NCBI RefSeq assembly: GCF_910592395.1
Contig: NC_088308.1
Coordinates: forward strand, 9,997,001 to 10,061,000
Reading direction: 5' to 3'
Length of the DNA: 64,000 bases
DNA from: Lineus longissimus
Taxonomy: Eukaryota; Nemertea; Pilidiophora; Heteronemertea; Lineidae
The notes beneath the pieces are model-generated. The model saw only the letters and a list, made by a program, of their open reading frames with translations, was not told the origin of the DNA and searched no databases. This document shows positions 10,601 to 22,407 of the stretch, in pieces. How positions within the stretch are numbered: position 1 is the stretch's first letter; each line of letters begins with the position of its first letter. A program made the translations under genes and the position numbers.

Positions 10601-13465
10601 CGATTCCCTTCACGAAAATGTATAGTTTTTGGGGTCTATCACCAAAAACCTAATTGATATAATTTTTGGAAAATTGGTATCATAATTCTGAATAATTACT
10701 ATAGGTAATACGGTATAGACGCGTTCGGACGGTACCGGTAGTCAAGAGGTTAAGCAAGGCTTTGGGACACAGTCCCCCATGTTTGTGTGGACCACTGTGG
10801 GTGACATGTCCAAAGGCCATCTTTAAGACTAACATTTTATCCTTGCTTTTTCAGAGTAGGGCATTTTGCCTTTAGATATGTCATGAACTGTGTTTAAAAT
10901 TCTCTTTCTAGAAGGAAGTGTCATTTTTTTATGTCCTCTTTCATAGGAAATTTGATTTTGAAATAGAATTTGAAATTTTCAAATAAATTGCATCATCTAC
11001 ATAGTCCATTACATAAACGGCATTGAATATTTTAACACTGCGGTTGAGGTGACCGTTTTAGAAACTGTATAGAATGAAATTTTGATAGAGCGCTATCCTG
11101 TCTAGTTTAAAACTGCACAGTGCACTACGGCCACGGTATTGTAATTTCTATTCACTACCAGGACACATGCAAACAATGTACACAGTGAACTGTGGGGTGC
11201 CTGAAACTAAGCATACCTTTCACATTTCCGTCTTCAACTGTTCCAATAGAGTTGAGGTCATCATTTGAGTCTGTTTCTTTCTTTGGCTCACTCTCCAGAG
11301 CAAGGGCAAGATTTGGATCAACGATCCCCTGAAACAACAGAGGACATCCGCCATCACAATTGAATACCGGTAGAGTTGATTTATGATCTTATCAACTTTT
11401 TGTGGCAAGTATAGATTTCAAATCCTATACTTGGTTTGGGCCCTAAATTACGTTCTACAGGGTGCTGGTAAAACATTTGTTGAGCAAATAAGCATTGATA
11501 ATGCTGTATGCGTTTTCATCAAGGAATCGTTTGAAATCATTTTAATTTAGTAAAGGAAGGTGAGGCAGACTCAGGTCAAGAAACAACATGACTGCATACA
11601 TGCACATTGTAGTTTCTTGCAACCAAAGACTCTAAAACAAGTAAATTTATCTTTCATTTGTGTACAAGTAAAATATTTCATGGACTGACTCCCGTGCAAT
11701 TTATTATTGATAAAAATTTAGTTATTAACTTTTTAGGAAGCCTTAGGACCACAATAACTTACAAACATTGGCATGAGTATATCAGCAGCATACACAAATG
11801 CAGCTCCCACTGCAAAACCAATGGCAACAGGTACAAATGCCCATTCTCCGTTTGAGCCATAGCTTCCAGAATTTTCTGCCATCTCAATCGCTGGGGCAAG
11901 CAACGACCAGTAAGAGGCTGCAGTCATCACCCCGGCGGCAAAGCCAAGACTTCCATCAAGTATCTTTCGCTGGAACAGATAAATTACGCAGAGCTGTTAA
12001 TATTCATGAATGGTGTTTAAAACTGTTTTAAAATGACTCTGCTCCCTTTTTTTGAACTGGTGGGCTAATTTTTCACATCTACCACTAGACAATGGACCCT
12101 TTGCCAGATATGCCGGTACCACCTAGGGTCGGCAAAAAAAAACATCTTGACTATAAGTCTTCACGGTAAAGGTGCCAGACAATGGCTCGACAGGCATTGA
12201 CTGCCTGGGCATTGACCACCTGGGCATTTGACTGTCTGGCGTCATTCATGACCGTAAAAACCTTTTGTGAAGATAGTTTGTTTTGCCGACCCTAGGTGGT
12301 ACATGTATATGGCATAGGGCCTATTTTTCCAAACATACCAGTACCACAATACCATTTTCTTGCTGCATAGCAGCAACCCACTCGGAGTTCACCACCTGAC
12401 CAAAGAAAATTGACTGGAGAACGTTGGATAGATACCAGGGGCCAGGACGGCCTTATCAGGCCAAAAACTAAAAAGATTGCAGGCCTTTTCACAGGCAGCG
12501 TAAATTTGCAATGACATAAAAATCATGTTTTATAAAATCAAATCATCACCAAAAGCATTCAAAATATCATTAACACTGGAAGAAATGGACAACTTCAAAG
12601 CTTAAGTATATTTTTACAAAACATACCTTGCCTGTGAAATTTATTTTTTGCAGGTTCCAATGTCTATACGACACTTATGACTAACAGAGTTGGCCCGGAA
12701 GATGGCAGACTGCTAAAATGTGGAATCTGCCAAACTGGCAAAGCGAGGATGCAATCATTCCCGATTCCATATATTGTCTAAAGCCGTATCATCGTCATTT
12801 CCGGGCCAACTTTTTCAACTTCTTATGTGTCGTATAGGCCTAAAGCAAGACCAGCATCCATCCTATCAAAAGTCTGTCTGCAAGTGCAATAACCTGGACA
12901 TTGATTAGGATTTTTGGTTAAAATTTACAATCCCCGATCGGAAATGACGTAGTTTGATCGCATTCAACTATAAATCCATTGAACAGTGGTACTTCGTTAG
13001 TCAACCGATGACCTTTTTTTGGGGTGTGATCGGGGATTGTAAACTCGTTCCGGATTTTTGTACTCCTATCCTAATGATCTCATTATCTTCAGGATCAACA
13101 CTGTGCCTGCCCTGGAACTTGTGGAAGTGCCAGCCACTGCCCATGCCCATGGCCTGGGTTTGTGTTAAACCCTGTAGGCCCTACGCTCAGTAATGAGTAA
13201 CAGTAAAGCAGCCAGTCACAGTGTACAGACTACGTCCAGTGTAGGCCTATCACTACGGGACACTATCACTCAGGCATGGCAATTGGCAATGATTAGGCAT
13301 ACATCTGACATACCAAATGGCATGGCAGGAAAAAAATCGTGAAAAGTCAAGTCTTACACGGCCTCTCTTGAAGACGAATACCAGTGCAGCTCCCAATGCA
13401 GTTAACCCCCACGTGAACAGGGTTCCAAAGAGGGCTTGCACGGTTGGACTGTAACCGACAAGCAT
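7564..13465 (-). CDS. SLC39A11: SLC39A11 (ZIP11) zinc transporter, complete, 7 coding exons
   Basis: Zinc importer of the GufA branch of the ZIP (SLC39) family, which moves Zn2+ toward the cytosol; vertebrate ZIP11 is placed on Golgi and other internal membranes. I joined exons 13465-13358, 11969-11763, 11328-11217, 9923-9683, 9255-9157, 8571-8413 and 7642-7564. Every junction has AG/GT signals and matching phase, giving 334 residues against about 342 in human ZIP11. The N-terminus [20 protein letters not shown] aligns with the vertebrate start, so I chose the ATG at 13465 over an in-frame one 42 bases upstream. The metal-site motif HNIPEG is at residues 196-201 and QNFPEG at 232-237. The cytosolic loop (about 110-180) is poorly conserved, as expected. 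The C-terminus is MMSLDVGLG. Family assignment is very sure; the untranslated ends were not determined. Confidence 0.97.
8222..8388. mobile_element. Tigger/pogo-like MITE, 167 bp, in SLC39A11 intron 6
   Basis: Ends begin CAGTGGAATTTCCC and, in reverse, CAGTAGAACCTCTAT, flanked by TA on both sides as for pogo-type insertion. The body has internal 'taataaggaca' motifs. Degraded relatives of the left half lie at about 7773-7860 and 7981-8030 in the same intron. Confidence 0.75.
8413..8571 (-). CDS. SLC39A11: SLC39A11 coding exon 6
   Basis: It starts after acceptor TTCTAG and reads [20 protein letters not shown], then [20 protein letters not shown] and DIIPEAQQG. These are helices 6 and 7, nearly identical to vertebrate ZIP11. 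The donor is GTAGGT in phase 2. Confidence 0.97.
9157..9255 (-). CDS. SLC39A11: SLC39A11 coding exon 5 (QNFPEG helix)
   Basis: It encodes [20 protein letters not shown], helix 5 with the second metal-site motif, then the conserved LRGAG turn. It ends in phase 2 inside the Trp codon of the [13 protein letters not shown] motif, completed by exon 6. Confidence 0.97.
9683..9923 (-). CDS. SLC39A11: SLC39A11 coding exon 4 (HNIPEG metal site)
   Basis: It holds the rest of the polar loop, then helix 4 with [20 protein letters not shown], the hallmark ZIP metal-binding helix. It ends ...FENA plus CG, with the Arg codon completed by the first base of exon 5. The donor is GTAGGT. Confidence 0.97.
11217..11328 (-). 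CDS. SLC39A11: SLC39A11 coding exon 3 (acidic loop)
   Basis: After acceptor TTTCAG it reads [18 protein letters not shown] and then a polar Asp/Ser/Asn-rich stretch, the start of the variable cytosolic loop. The donor is GTATGC in phase 1, which matches exon 4. The acceptor and donor are convincing; the sequence itself is little conserved. Confidence 0.85.
11763..11969 (-). CDS. SLC39A11: SLC39A11 coding exon 2 (residues 37-105)
   Basis: It starts after acceptor TTCCAG with [20 protein letters not shown], a highly conserved ZIP11 stretch covering helix 2. It runs through helix 3 ([12 protein letters not shown]) to donor GTAAGT, phase 0 at both ends. Confidence 0.95.
12116..12302. mobile_element. 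MITE, 187 bp, in SLC39A11 intron 1
   Basis: Perfect 22-base inverted ends start gtaccacctagggtcggc. The inner sequence also pairs imperfectly, so the whole element can fold as one hairpin. Confidence 0.85.
12664..12837. mobile_element. MITE, 174 bp, in SLC39A11 intron 1
   Basis: Inverted ends of about 37-39 bases start ctatacgacac and finish agttggcccggaa at the inner edge. Mismatches are few. Unrelated in sequence to the neighbouring hairpins. Confidence 0.85.
12903..13079. mobile_element. MITE-like inverted repeat in SLC39A11 intron 1
   Basis: Arms share tttacaatccccgatc (12924-12939) and its complement (13028-13043), with weaker outer pairing (attaggat). The boundaries are approximate. 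Confidence 0.65.
13358..13465 (-). CDS. SLC39A11: SLC39A11 coding exon 1 (residues 1-36)
   Basis: It encodes the first membrane helix. It ends in phase 0 at FKRGR followed by the donor GTAAGA. The alternative GT four bases earlier would break frame with exon 2. Confidence 0.93.
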
Positions 13466-13819
13466 CTTATCATATCTAAATTCTAAACAAATCGATGAAA
13501 ATGACACGTTTGGAAATTTTTAGCAGTCAGTTTTTGGAAGGAAGTGACGACAGAAAATATGGCCGCGCCATAGTGCGGAAGAAATATGAACTCTTCATTG
13601 CTGAGCCGAAAGGGAATTGGGAGTTGAGATGATTGACACTTCAAGGTGAAGTAGATATTGATTGACAGGTGGTGTAGCGTTGGTGAAAGTCCTCCAGTGT
13701 TATTTTGCATTGTCATGTAGGTTATAAAGCGCGGGCACATCAGAAAATTTTGTTATATTTGATGCAAAGGTTATACTGAATAACTTAGTCTTGGCCTCTG
13801 TATAATATGGGCCTCTCCA

Positions 13820-14091
13820 TTAACTGGTCATGGGTCGAGATACTGGTGGATCATTATGTTTGTATATAACCTGCCGACTTTCAATCGTTTTGCCTTGGGA
13901 ATGCATCCTATACGATGTGGGAGTATCAAAAACCTGTATCTCAGGATGGGGGAATGGAGACTCGACTACTATACCCCTGTTACCGTGGCAACTACACTCT
14001 GGGTGAAATGCCGGAAGCGGCCTCGACCCGGCTTTGATGTTATTGTTGTATGGTAGATGGCGCCCACAAAAGGTAACAAGAACTGGATCTC
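13820..14091 (-). CDS. Weak candidate terminal exon upstream of SLC39A11
   Basis: A polypyrimidine-AG acceptor (CTTTTTAG) precedes two open frames. The phase-0 frame, which would match the exon at 15075-15257, reads EIQFLLPFVGAIYHTTITSK and stops after 40 codons at 13969. The phase-1 frame reads DPVLVTFCGRHLPYNNNIKA and stays open for 89 codons to a TAA at 13820. Neither resembles a known family. It ends only about 350 bases from the SLC39A11 start, so promoter-linked transcription is also possible. Confidence 0.2.
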
Positions 14092-15074
14092 CTAAAAAGA
14101 AGGAACTATGGGAAGATTATGCAAAAAATGCAACCTTCGGGTTAAGGGTGATGAGTTCCACTCTCTTTTTGAATTTTGCCTTGACAATCTTAGAGCTCAA
14201 TTCATTCCTATATATTACAGGCGAAGATCCAATATATTTCAAATGGGTGAACTGTTAAATAATGAAAATAAAGGCATCATTGAATAGGCTAGCAAAATTT
14301 ATAAAGCTGGGCATAAAATTACTTTATTTCACTTCCTGTTATAGATGAAATTGAGCCGGGAAGTTCTTATCCCTCCTTTATTTTTTAACAATTATTTTGT
14401 ATGACTTTTCTGATATCATGGTCGTCATCATAGTTCCAGTGTATTTTGTAGTTGAAGTTTATAGTTTGTAATTCAAATATTGTTTATTTTCATATCCTCT
14501 GTGTACTGGCAATCTAGTTAGAGAATGATGAAATTCGTAAGTCGTAAGTCGTAAGTCGCGCTTAAACTGACTATGCCCGATATTGGTGAAGATGCCGTGA
14601 ATTAAGTCTGAGACTAATCACTTGGCGAAAAAAATGGAGAAATTTGCATTTAAGACAAAGAACAAAACGTTTGACACATATAAGAATTGAAATGACTGAC
14701 TTTATTTTACAATGTTTTCAAAACTACAGAACATGAATCACAGACTAAACATCATTTTATAAGAGGTGTATGAAAATACTTCAAATAAAAGTGAACGGAT
14801 TTGAAAAACTTTATAAATGAATATCAATATATTAGCTTACATTCTTGTTCAAAAGACACCAACCCGAATACGCTAGAAGGCGCAGTTAGTCACATCCCTT
14901 TTCTACTTCTAGCAGCCAATATTCTGTCATATCATGCATGACAGTGTTGTTTTGTTTGATGAATCCGTTATTTTCATAACTTCTTGTATCCTCTGCAAGC
15001 AGTAGTAAGAAACAAATGTAATAAAATATTCGTAATTCGTAATTCGTTATTCGTAATTCTTTTCGGGCTCATAC

Positions 15075-15257
15075 CGAAGTAGGTTTGTACACGAGAAAAA
15101 CAACAAATTCAGATGCAACAACGACATTACAGTGAAAGCAATCATACTTCATAGCAAAATCCATTCCATTGTTCTGCTTGCATTTAAAGTGGCATTTTCC
15201 AGGTGTTAGCTCACCCCATGTGCCGTCATTTACATTATCAGCTGTTGTCGTTGTCAT
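15075..15257 (-). CDS. Weak candidate coding exon, 61 codons, Cys-containing
   Basis: It opens MTTTTADNVNDGTWGELTPG and continues with KCHFKCKQNNGMDFAMKYDC and FHCNVVVASEF, ending KPTS at a GTATGAG donor in phase 0. The C..C and C..C spacing could suggest a small zinc-binding fold, but I recognise no family. If the donor is not used, the frame closes one codon later at TGA, giving a 62-residue ORF. It may pair with the open region at 13820-14091. Confidence 0.25.
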
Positions 15258-15780
15258 AACAAAGTGCTACCGTACAAAAATCACACAAACCCCGAGAAGG
15301 TATGTGACTCGCTTTTTGCGCCATCTACCGGGATTTTAAAATATCACTTCCTCATTGTGTAGAATGAACTTGAAACAAAACCTCATCAAAAATATGCAAC
15401 ATATACATCCACTTTCCACTTTCATACTGTCCATAAAAGTCATCCTAATGTCCAGGCAACATAATTCACGATGACTCAAAAAATTCTTGGTTTCCTCACT
15501 GGCTTAACGATTTAAAGAGGGAACCTTAAAACCTTCGATGCTGTATTCATTTTCTACTTTTTTACTCCCCATGGACAGTCGTCCTCTAATGTCCAGGCAC
15601 ATAATTAACAAAAACACAACAATATCCTTAGTATTCTCACCGGCCTGAAGGGAAACTCAGAACTAAAATCTTCAATGCATCTTAAAATTCTGGAGAAAAA
15701 TTGTCAACGTTTTTATAGTAACTTCATTAATTTTAACTCCATTTGAAAAAGAAACATTTTGAAACAACTGAACATGAACT

Positions 15781-15880
15781 ATTTCAACTGTATCAAAAGC
15801 ATATTTTTATTTTCACACCCATTGTGAACTATTTCAACTGTATCAAAAGCATATTTTTATTTTCACACCCATTGTGAAGG
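15781..15880. repeat. Exact 50 bp tandem duplication
   Basis: The unit beginning atttcaactgtatcaaaagc occurs at 15781 and again at 15831 without a visible mismatch, so the event is recent or an assembly artefact. Confidence 0.95.
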
Positions 15881-16108
15881 GTATAATTGAAAAACAGTTA
15901 TTTGCAGGCATGGTTGAAAGTATTCATTTAAAAAAATTATCTAATTTAATTAGCCAAAATGGAATAAGATAGCCTAACCATCGAATTCTTGGTAGGTACT
16001 GTTATCCCTAAAACAACAGACCTCGTCAATTTTTCTGCTAGCCTATAGTTATCCGTATGGTGCCGTCATCATCCTCAAACACGTTAAGTGTTTCCGAGTC
16101 CCTAAATG

Positions 16109-16327
16109 CTACTGAAGTTTGGCATTTTTAACCGTATCAAGTATGCATTTCATCATGTTAGTATTTGTCTCTAAAAGGACAACTTGGGCGTGGGATTTAT
16201 CTAGCCCGGAGGATAATGCCCCTGCTTGACACCATGCACCGCCACTGGTAGCATCACACTGATTCTGATCTTTGTTAATAATTTTCGCCAGTGTTGCGAG
16301 ACAGTTTTGGACTCGGCTTGCACACAT
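16109..16327 (-). CDS. Weak candidate small ORF, 72 codons
   Basis: The uninterrupted frame starts MCASRVQNCLATLAKIINKD and continues with Gly/Ser/Asp-rich and helix-like stretches to KNAKLQ. The predicted C-terminal part (SHAQVVLLETNTNMMKCILD) could be an amphipathic helix. No splice sites, homologue or conserved context support it. The length is not unusual for chance in this window. Confidence 0.15.
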   Translation of the reverse strand: MCASRVQNCLATLAKIINKDQNQCDATSGGAWCQAGALSSGLDKSHAQVVLLETNTNMMKCILDTVKNAKLQ

Positions 16328-16883
16328 TTCAGGCAGGCCAAAGGCTAGCCGCCGTTATTGCAGTGTTTAAATTCAACTTAAGATTTCAACCAAACAGTGT
16401 AGCCTTTAAACAAGAACAGTTCGACATTCTGGAAAACACAGAATAAACACATCGCCCAAGCAGATGACACTGCATGTGGAAAAACAAAGCATAGCGCAGA
16501 GCCAAATCAATACAGTTATTCAAAGAGGACATGAAAATACATCAATGTACATGCAATTTGCACATTTGTGTTCCGTTGATTTAAAAATATCTATGATGCA
16601 ATCTTTTAACAACATCCGCACCACACGGACAAAACTTACTAAACCACAACCATAAGTTGTACTTTCCCTCATTACCTTGTGTGGGCATATCAAATAAATA
16701 ATTCAAAAAGGAGCTTTGTTATAATATTCTGGTCAAATATACCATTGTTTTCGAAATCAGTATCATAATGTTAAACGTCAAATAACTCATGAACTTGCAG
16801 AAGGGGACTCATGTTTCCTATACACTGACATCCTCTACAGGGTTCTTGGTATGTCACTGCTGTGCAGGTGCACCTGTAATATA

Positions 16884-17080
16884 CACTCTTGAGAAAAAAT
16901 AAAGGTTTTTGAGACCCAGAAAGCTTTCATGCTTTTTCGGCCAACACAAATAGGCACCTCATAGAGGTTTTGTGGTAATTAAAAAAAAAACAAATGGTTT
17001 GCAGAAAAACCTCTACGGGGCCCATTGTGTTGGGCATTACTGATTTTTCAGACGCTCGAAAACTTTTATTTATAAGAGTG
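16884..17080. mobile_element. MITE, ~197 bp, TA-flanked
   Basis: Inverted ends cactctt...aaagttttcga-like flanked by TA on both sides. The interior has paired 'aacctc' blocks. A possibly related sequence lies at 53.36-53.46 kb. Confidence 0.7.
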
Positions 17081-20000
17081 TAGCATGCATTTTAGGTCTT
17101 ATTGCATTTTCATTGGACTGGTAGAAGTTAATAGATTCCAACTTAAATCCGAAATACCACACACTATTTTTGTAGTTAAATAAGAATGCTGACAGGGATC
17201 TCACTGGACATTTTCAATGAGAAGATATGAATTAACATTCATATCGGACAATATTCCCAAAACAACAGTTCATGTTTTGCAGTCATAAACATCATTGAAA
17301 AGAGGCAATATACACTTACTTTAGACCAAAACAAATCAAGTTCTAGTATTGTTGTGGCATCCTGGAGAATTCATGTATTGTGTTGGCTTCTCTGCCTCCT
17401 AACATGTGGACGACGCGGTCGGTAGCACACGATCTCCCAAATGAACTGTACGAGTGGCGAATTAGTAAAATTTCACATATTTCGTCACTCGATCTATTTG
17501 ACGCAAGTGGTAATATTTTTACAACACATCGATGGATTCTGTGTTAATGGACTACACCTGTGAAGCATCAGTATGACTTGTCTTCTAATCCTTTTGAAAC
17601 TTGAGACAAATGACAATGTTTTATGACGGATAGTAGTGATGGATGTACCATCTAAGTTAGCCTGATAAAGGAATTCCTAGACGTGATTGGTACCAGATTC
17701 AATCTTTTCGCATTCTTCTATACGGTCATGTTGCTGAATGATCCTACTTCTGATAATTAACATTTCTAAGAATTTATATGTGAATAATTTATTCTGTAAA
17801 TAATTCAGTACAAATTGGAATGTTTCTTTTTTGAATGCATCCATGCCACCTGCAGATTATAGTATTTACATATTAACATATATAATATATGTACAATACA
17901 CATTTGTCAATTAAATGGTGCCGGATGAAAATGAAGAAGAAAAAGTACAAACTCTTGAAAATGACTATGTCTTTGACTATGTCACAATTTGTCTGCCTTT
18001 CGTAATGGAACTAAAGATTTCAAAATATCAAATGACCACATGCTTGTGTTTCCATAGCAAAAGCCCTTTGGCATTTGATATGAGCTGAAGCTGCTAAACC
18101 TGCATTGTTGAAACCAGTTTCAATGTTGTGCATTGCACAGAGTAGCTATCCATTATTCAATGTTTTTAACACCCGAAGGAAAAACCCACTGTGATCCAAG
18201 ACAAAAAATTATTGGTTTTCACAGCTTTGCTGTGATCCACCAAAGAAGATGTTAATGGCAGTACATAAGGTGTGTACATCAAATGACTTGTAGGCCTAAA
18301 TGAAACAAGACCACTGTAGTTTTCCTATGCATTTTAAGACCATTTGACAGGGTATGACTGCACCATACACAGTCATTGTCATCCCTATGCATTTCCAGTC
18401 AATTTGACAATGCATGACTGCACCATATTTGCAAGCATCCACTGAAATTTGTGATATCTCAATTTCTTCACTGGTTTCGTCATCCATTCCATTCCTCCAG
18501 TAATCTACTTTCAAAATCAATATCATTCAATTATTCCAGACAAACAATTTGAAGATAAATCCCAATACTGCTGGTTACATGTATATCAGATGACACTGAG
18601 GGGAAAATCTGCCCAAAGATACTTCAAAATGGTGATGGATACCAAAAAATGAAACAGACCTATTGCAAGAATTAGGTACTAATCGACTAACGATATATAT
18701 TGTGCATAGACTATCAAAAGTGATCAGACCAGTCATATTTGAGACCCGCATGGCAGTGAAAGAAGCTCTTAAACTGTTAACTGGTTGACAAGATATTGCT
18801 GTAGAGGGGACCAACTTTCATAATCGTATGAACTCCCTACAAGCCAGCTCTCTAACACAACATGAAAAGCTGTGTTTTTCAATATTTATAAGCTTAGGAA
18901 GAGGTCAAGCGACTAGAAGTAAACGCCCAGTCAACCAAAGACTGTCCCATTCTCCGTTAGTGATAACATACTTTCAAATGGAAAAGAAGGTAGCACCTTC
19001 ACAATTTACATTTTCTGTGAGTCTGCTGTTGGCCCTAATCGATTTTTTTTAAATAGGTGCATTTGTTTTAAAATCCACCAAATGATGTATTGCCCAAAAG
19101 CTGTGCTCTATGTGCATACACAGCCATAGGATTCCACATGCATAAAACAATAGCCAGGTGACATGAAGTCAATATATCTCACGACAACGCATATACAATG
19201 TGTAGTAATTGGAATGTTTCCAGACATAACAACGATACCAGGAATTTGGGAATGGCAACGGCCTGGGCACAACCATACATTTCACAAATGCTTTGATTTT
19301 GCATATGACAAATGTCGCGCTTATATGAAGTAGGCCTAACTTGAATTTTAGAGTGCCACACCTACCTAAATGGTTGTTATTGGACCTGCAGGTGGTTTTG
19401 AGATGGATAGTTCATGAATTATTACAAGCGTAGGTGGAATGATTGGCGAAATGATTTTGGTGGTTATCATTGGCAGTAACTATAGAAAGACATGTTTGTA
19501 ACAATATAATTGGAAAGTGTCCCAGATACTTGTACTCCGGTATTCCTAAACATATTCAGATATCAAAAGCCTAAAACTTTGCTGCTAGCAAAAGGTTAAG
19601 TGATTTGGTTGACACGATATTGAAAAGAAGTTTACAACTCTTCATTCCCAATGATTAACTAGACAGAGAATGCTTATCTTATGTTCCCTGGTTGACTGAT
19701 TTCACCCATCACTGGTAGAATACTTCTTTAATAAGTGCTTTATGAATCCAAGTAGGCATGCTATGAATGCTCTGTTAAGAATGCATAAAAAACGTTTGCA
19801 ATCAGGTTTTGTAAATACATTTGTTTGTAAGTTCAGAACCTTGACATATTCTTAAAAAGGGAGTTTCAAGACCTTTTTGTGTTGCAACTGCTGTCAGAAT
19901 ATTATAGTTAGCGACTCTCTGGATGATGGTGCTGAATAACTTAGAAACAAATTGGCCAGGTTTTGCCAATCAATGCATGTTTGTGTTTCCGGCCCTTCAG

Positions 20001-21020
20001 AACAGGTGTAGTGTTTGGAGTAAAATGTACTTTTTCTGTTAACCACAAAAATGGCAGTAAAAGTTTTTCAAGACGGAGTGGAACATTTCTTGAACGGAAC
20101 GGTCTTTCAGTAATAAGGACAAATTGATTTCAGTTGTATTTGAACCAAAACCTGTGACTTGGACACTTAGTGGACTAGAGAATATGTATCACATCATGCA
20201 TCACAGAAAGCAAACAGATGTTGAATGGAGAGGAGAGGTTATGCTGTAACCAGATCATAGAGAACCAAAAGGATCGCAAACGTGAAATCTACACTGTGTG
20301 TGAACCATAACCCATAATTCGTGGGCCACATTACTGCGTGTTACTGCTGACTGTCACAAATCTAAAGTCAGATACGGTTCCTGTGCGGAGGATGCAACAG
20401 ATAGAAAAGTGTAGGCTACACAACATTTGAATGTGTGCGTGCACCGAGTAAGCACTATTTTTAGGAAAAAGGACTTCTAGGTACCATCTATTGCACTGCC
20501 CGCTAATGACTGAAATCAAAAGCATTGCTAGATATTAAAATTGACTCTAAAGGACTAGACACAAACAGCAGGGTCACTGAGAGCATGAACTCGCTATATA
20601 CATGTACACTGCTTTATGCATAAGGATGACATCACTGCCGCCAAATGGTTTGACATGATGTGACCTAGTAATGACTGGAAAGTCACTCACCGTGTCACCT
20701 CCAACTTAAGGTGGTAGATTACTTGGGAAAACTTCTCTGATGCATTCCAGAACCTCTATATACCTACACATACAGGAACTATGTAACTTTGCGTGAGTGA
20801 CAACCAGCAGTAACTTGCACAACCCCTCTAATTTAGTGTAGTGAAGACTCATCAGAAGATTGCTGATCAGACACCATTTTTATAGCCATTTTCTTAGCCA
20901 TATTGGAGAATGTCTTGACGATCGTCACTTCGACAAAATATTGACGCTTTCATTCATACCGTAATAGTCGGTGGCTGTCATTTGAAACTTTACAAAACAT
21001 AGCTCCCATCATGCCCAATG

Positions 21021-22407
21021 TTAGAGGTATGAATCTTGAATCACGTCTGGTGACTTGAGCATAAATTTACGCTTTTGTGCAGCATCAAGAATCTTCCGTC
21101 GAGGTCCAAGTGGCACACCTATGTCTTTCAAATCACTGTCTGAACATAATAACAGTGCTTGCAAGTCTATCTTCTCCTTCGTAAACACCGATATAAACTC
21201 TGTAAGGCCATACGATGCCAAAAACAATTCGATTGGTGACGATTCATTCACCTCAGCATCATCATCGAGACTTTCCACTTCATCCTCATCCCAAGGTAAT
21301 TCTTTCATGCGATGAGCCAAGCTACCTAAAGTTCCGATGCTATCCGTAAGACTATTTCTCCGTCGAGGACCATGCCCGTTCACCTGGTGACGACTTTGGT
21401 TCCGTTGGTATAAATTATTAGTTTTTTCCCCAGTCGAGGACGGAGAAAGGCCCTTGCCACTGTCAACAGTGTCTTCTTCATCAGCAGTATGAGGCAGTGA
21501 CATCATAGCACCAGTCGCGAGAAGATTATGGCGGGTAAAAAATGCGATGGAACCTAGACCGGGTCGTTCAAATAGACTAGCAGATTCATGCGGCTGAGAG
21601 TCATAGCTAGCAATCCCAGAATCGCCATTTGAATACTGAAAATCTGGCTCACTATGTGCCTTTGAAATAGCACTTTTTGCATCAAAGAGATCGCTCTGAA
21701 CACCATTTTCTTTCACATACAGAACCTCAGTACCACGTTGAAGACCCTTTAATGACCGCACAGACCGTCTATCACTCTCACTAACTTTAAACTCACTACC
21801 ATCGCTCTTCTTCTTTTGTATCTTTTTCATTATCATGCCACTAGTACGCTTATTACTAGAACTTGGGGCAAAATGGTCAGAATACGGTCGTGATTGACTG
21901 TACACAGATGAAGTCCGCCCAGGTTTAGTCAAAGTGTTGGTACTTTCGTTAGTGTTCACATGTAGCGAAGGTAAACTGTTTCTATGAGGACTCTTCCCCA
22001 ATGACGTCCCAGAACTTGACACACTTGGCGACATTGTCGTTGTTTCTAATCGTTGGTCCATCTTTTTGATCTTTTGATCTTCCTTCATAGCTCTTTTCTG
22101 AGCCTTATCCTGCATTTTCATGTAAAGTTTTACACGTTTCTGTGCCTCTAATATTGCCTTCTCCTTTAATTTTCTCACAACTCGTTTGTTAAGCGCCGAC
22201 TGTTTTGCCACAACCGTGTCTAAATACCTCACGATCTCCATGTGTTCATTTATCGCAGCGATATCTAGAGGAGTGTGGAAGTCGTTGTCTAACGCCCAGA
22301 TGTTGGCACCAAAATTGACGAGGAATGTGACGCAGTTCATGTGTCCGTTGCCCGCTGCACAGTGTAGGGCAGTATTGCCAACATAATCAGCCTTGTCAGG
22401 GTTGCCT
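21021..22407 (-). CDS. USH1G-like terminal coding exon 2
   Basis: After acceptor CTTTTCAG the exon completes the Gly codon and reads [20 protein letters not shown], continuing the ankyrin repeats. It holds the rest of the ankyrin domain, the central region, the SAM domain and the PDZ ligand, then TAA at 21021-21023. A large final exon carrying most of the protein matches the vertebrate gene layout. Confidence 0.95.

Larger units (their letters stand above)
13466..21020. other. Intergenic region between SLC39A11 and the USH1G-like gene
   Basis: Apart from the weak coding candidates at 13.8-16.3 kb it holds a MITE at 16884-17080, an exact 50 bp duplication near 15781 and small simple repeats. 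The simple repeats are gtaagtc x3 near 14536 and attcgta x4 near 15028. From about 17.1 to 21.0 kb I see no gene or clear element. Confidence 0.5.

Noticed and set aside
14050-15327. Transposon bounded by ggtagatggcgc inverted pair
   Set aside because: Only 12 bases match, 1.3 kb apart, with no extended pairing or target duplication.
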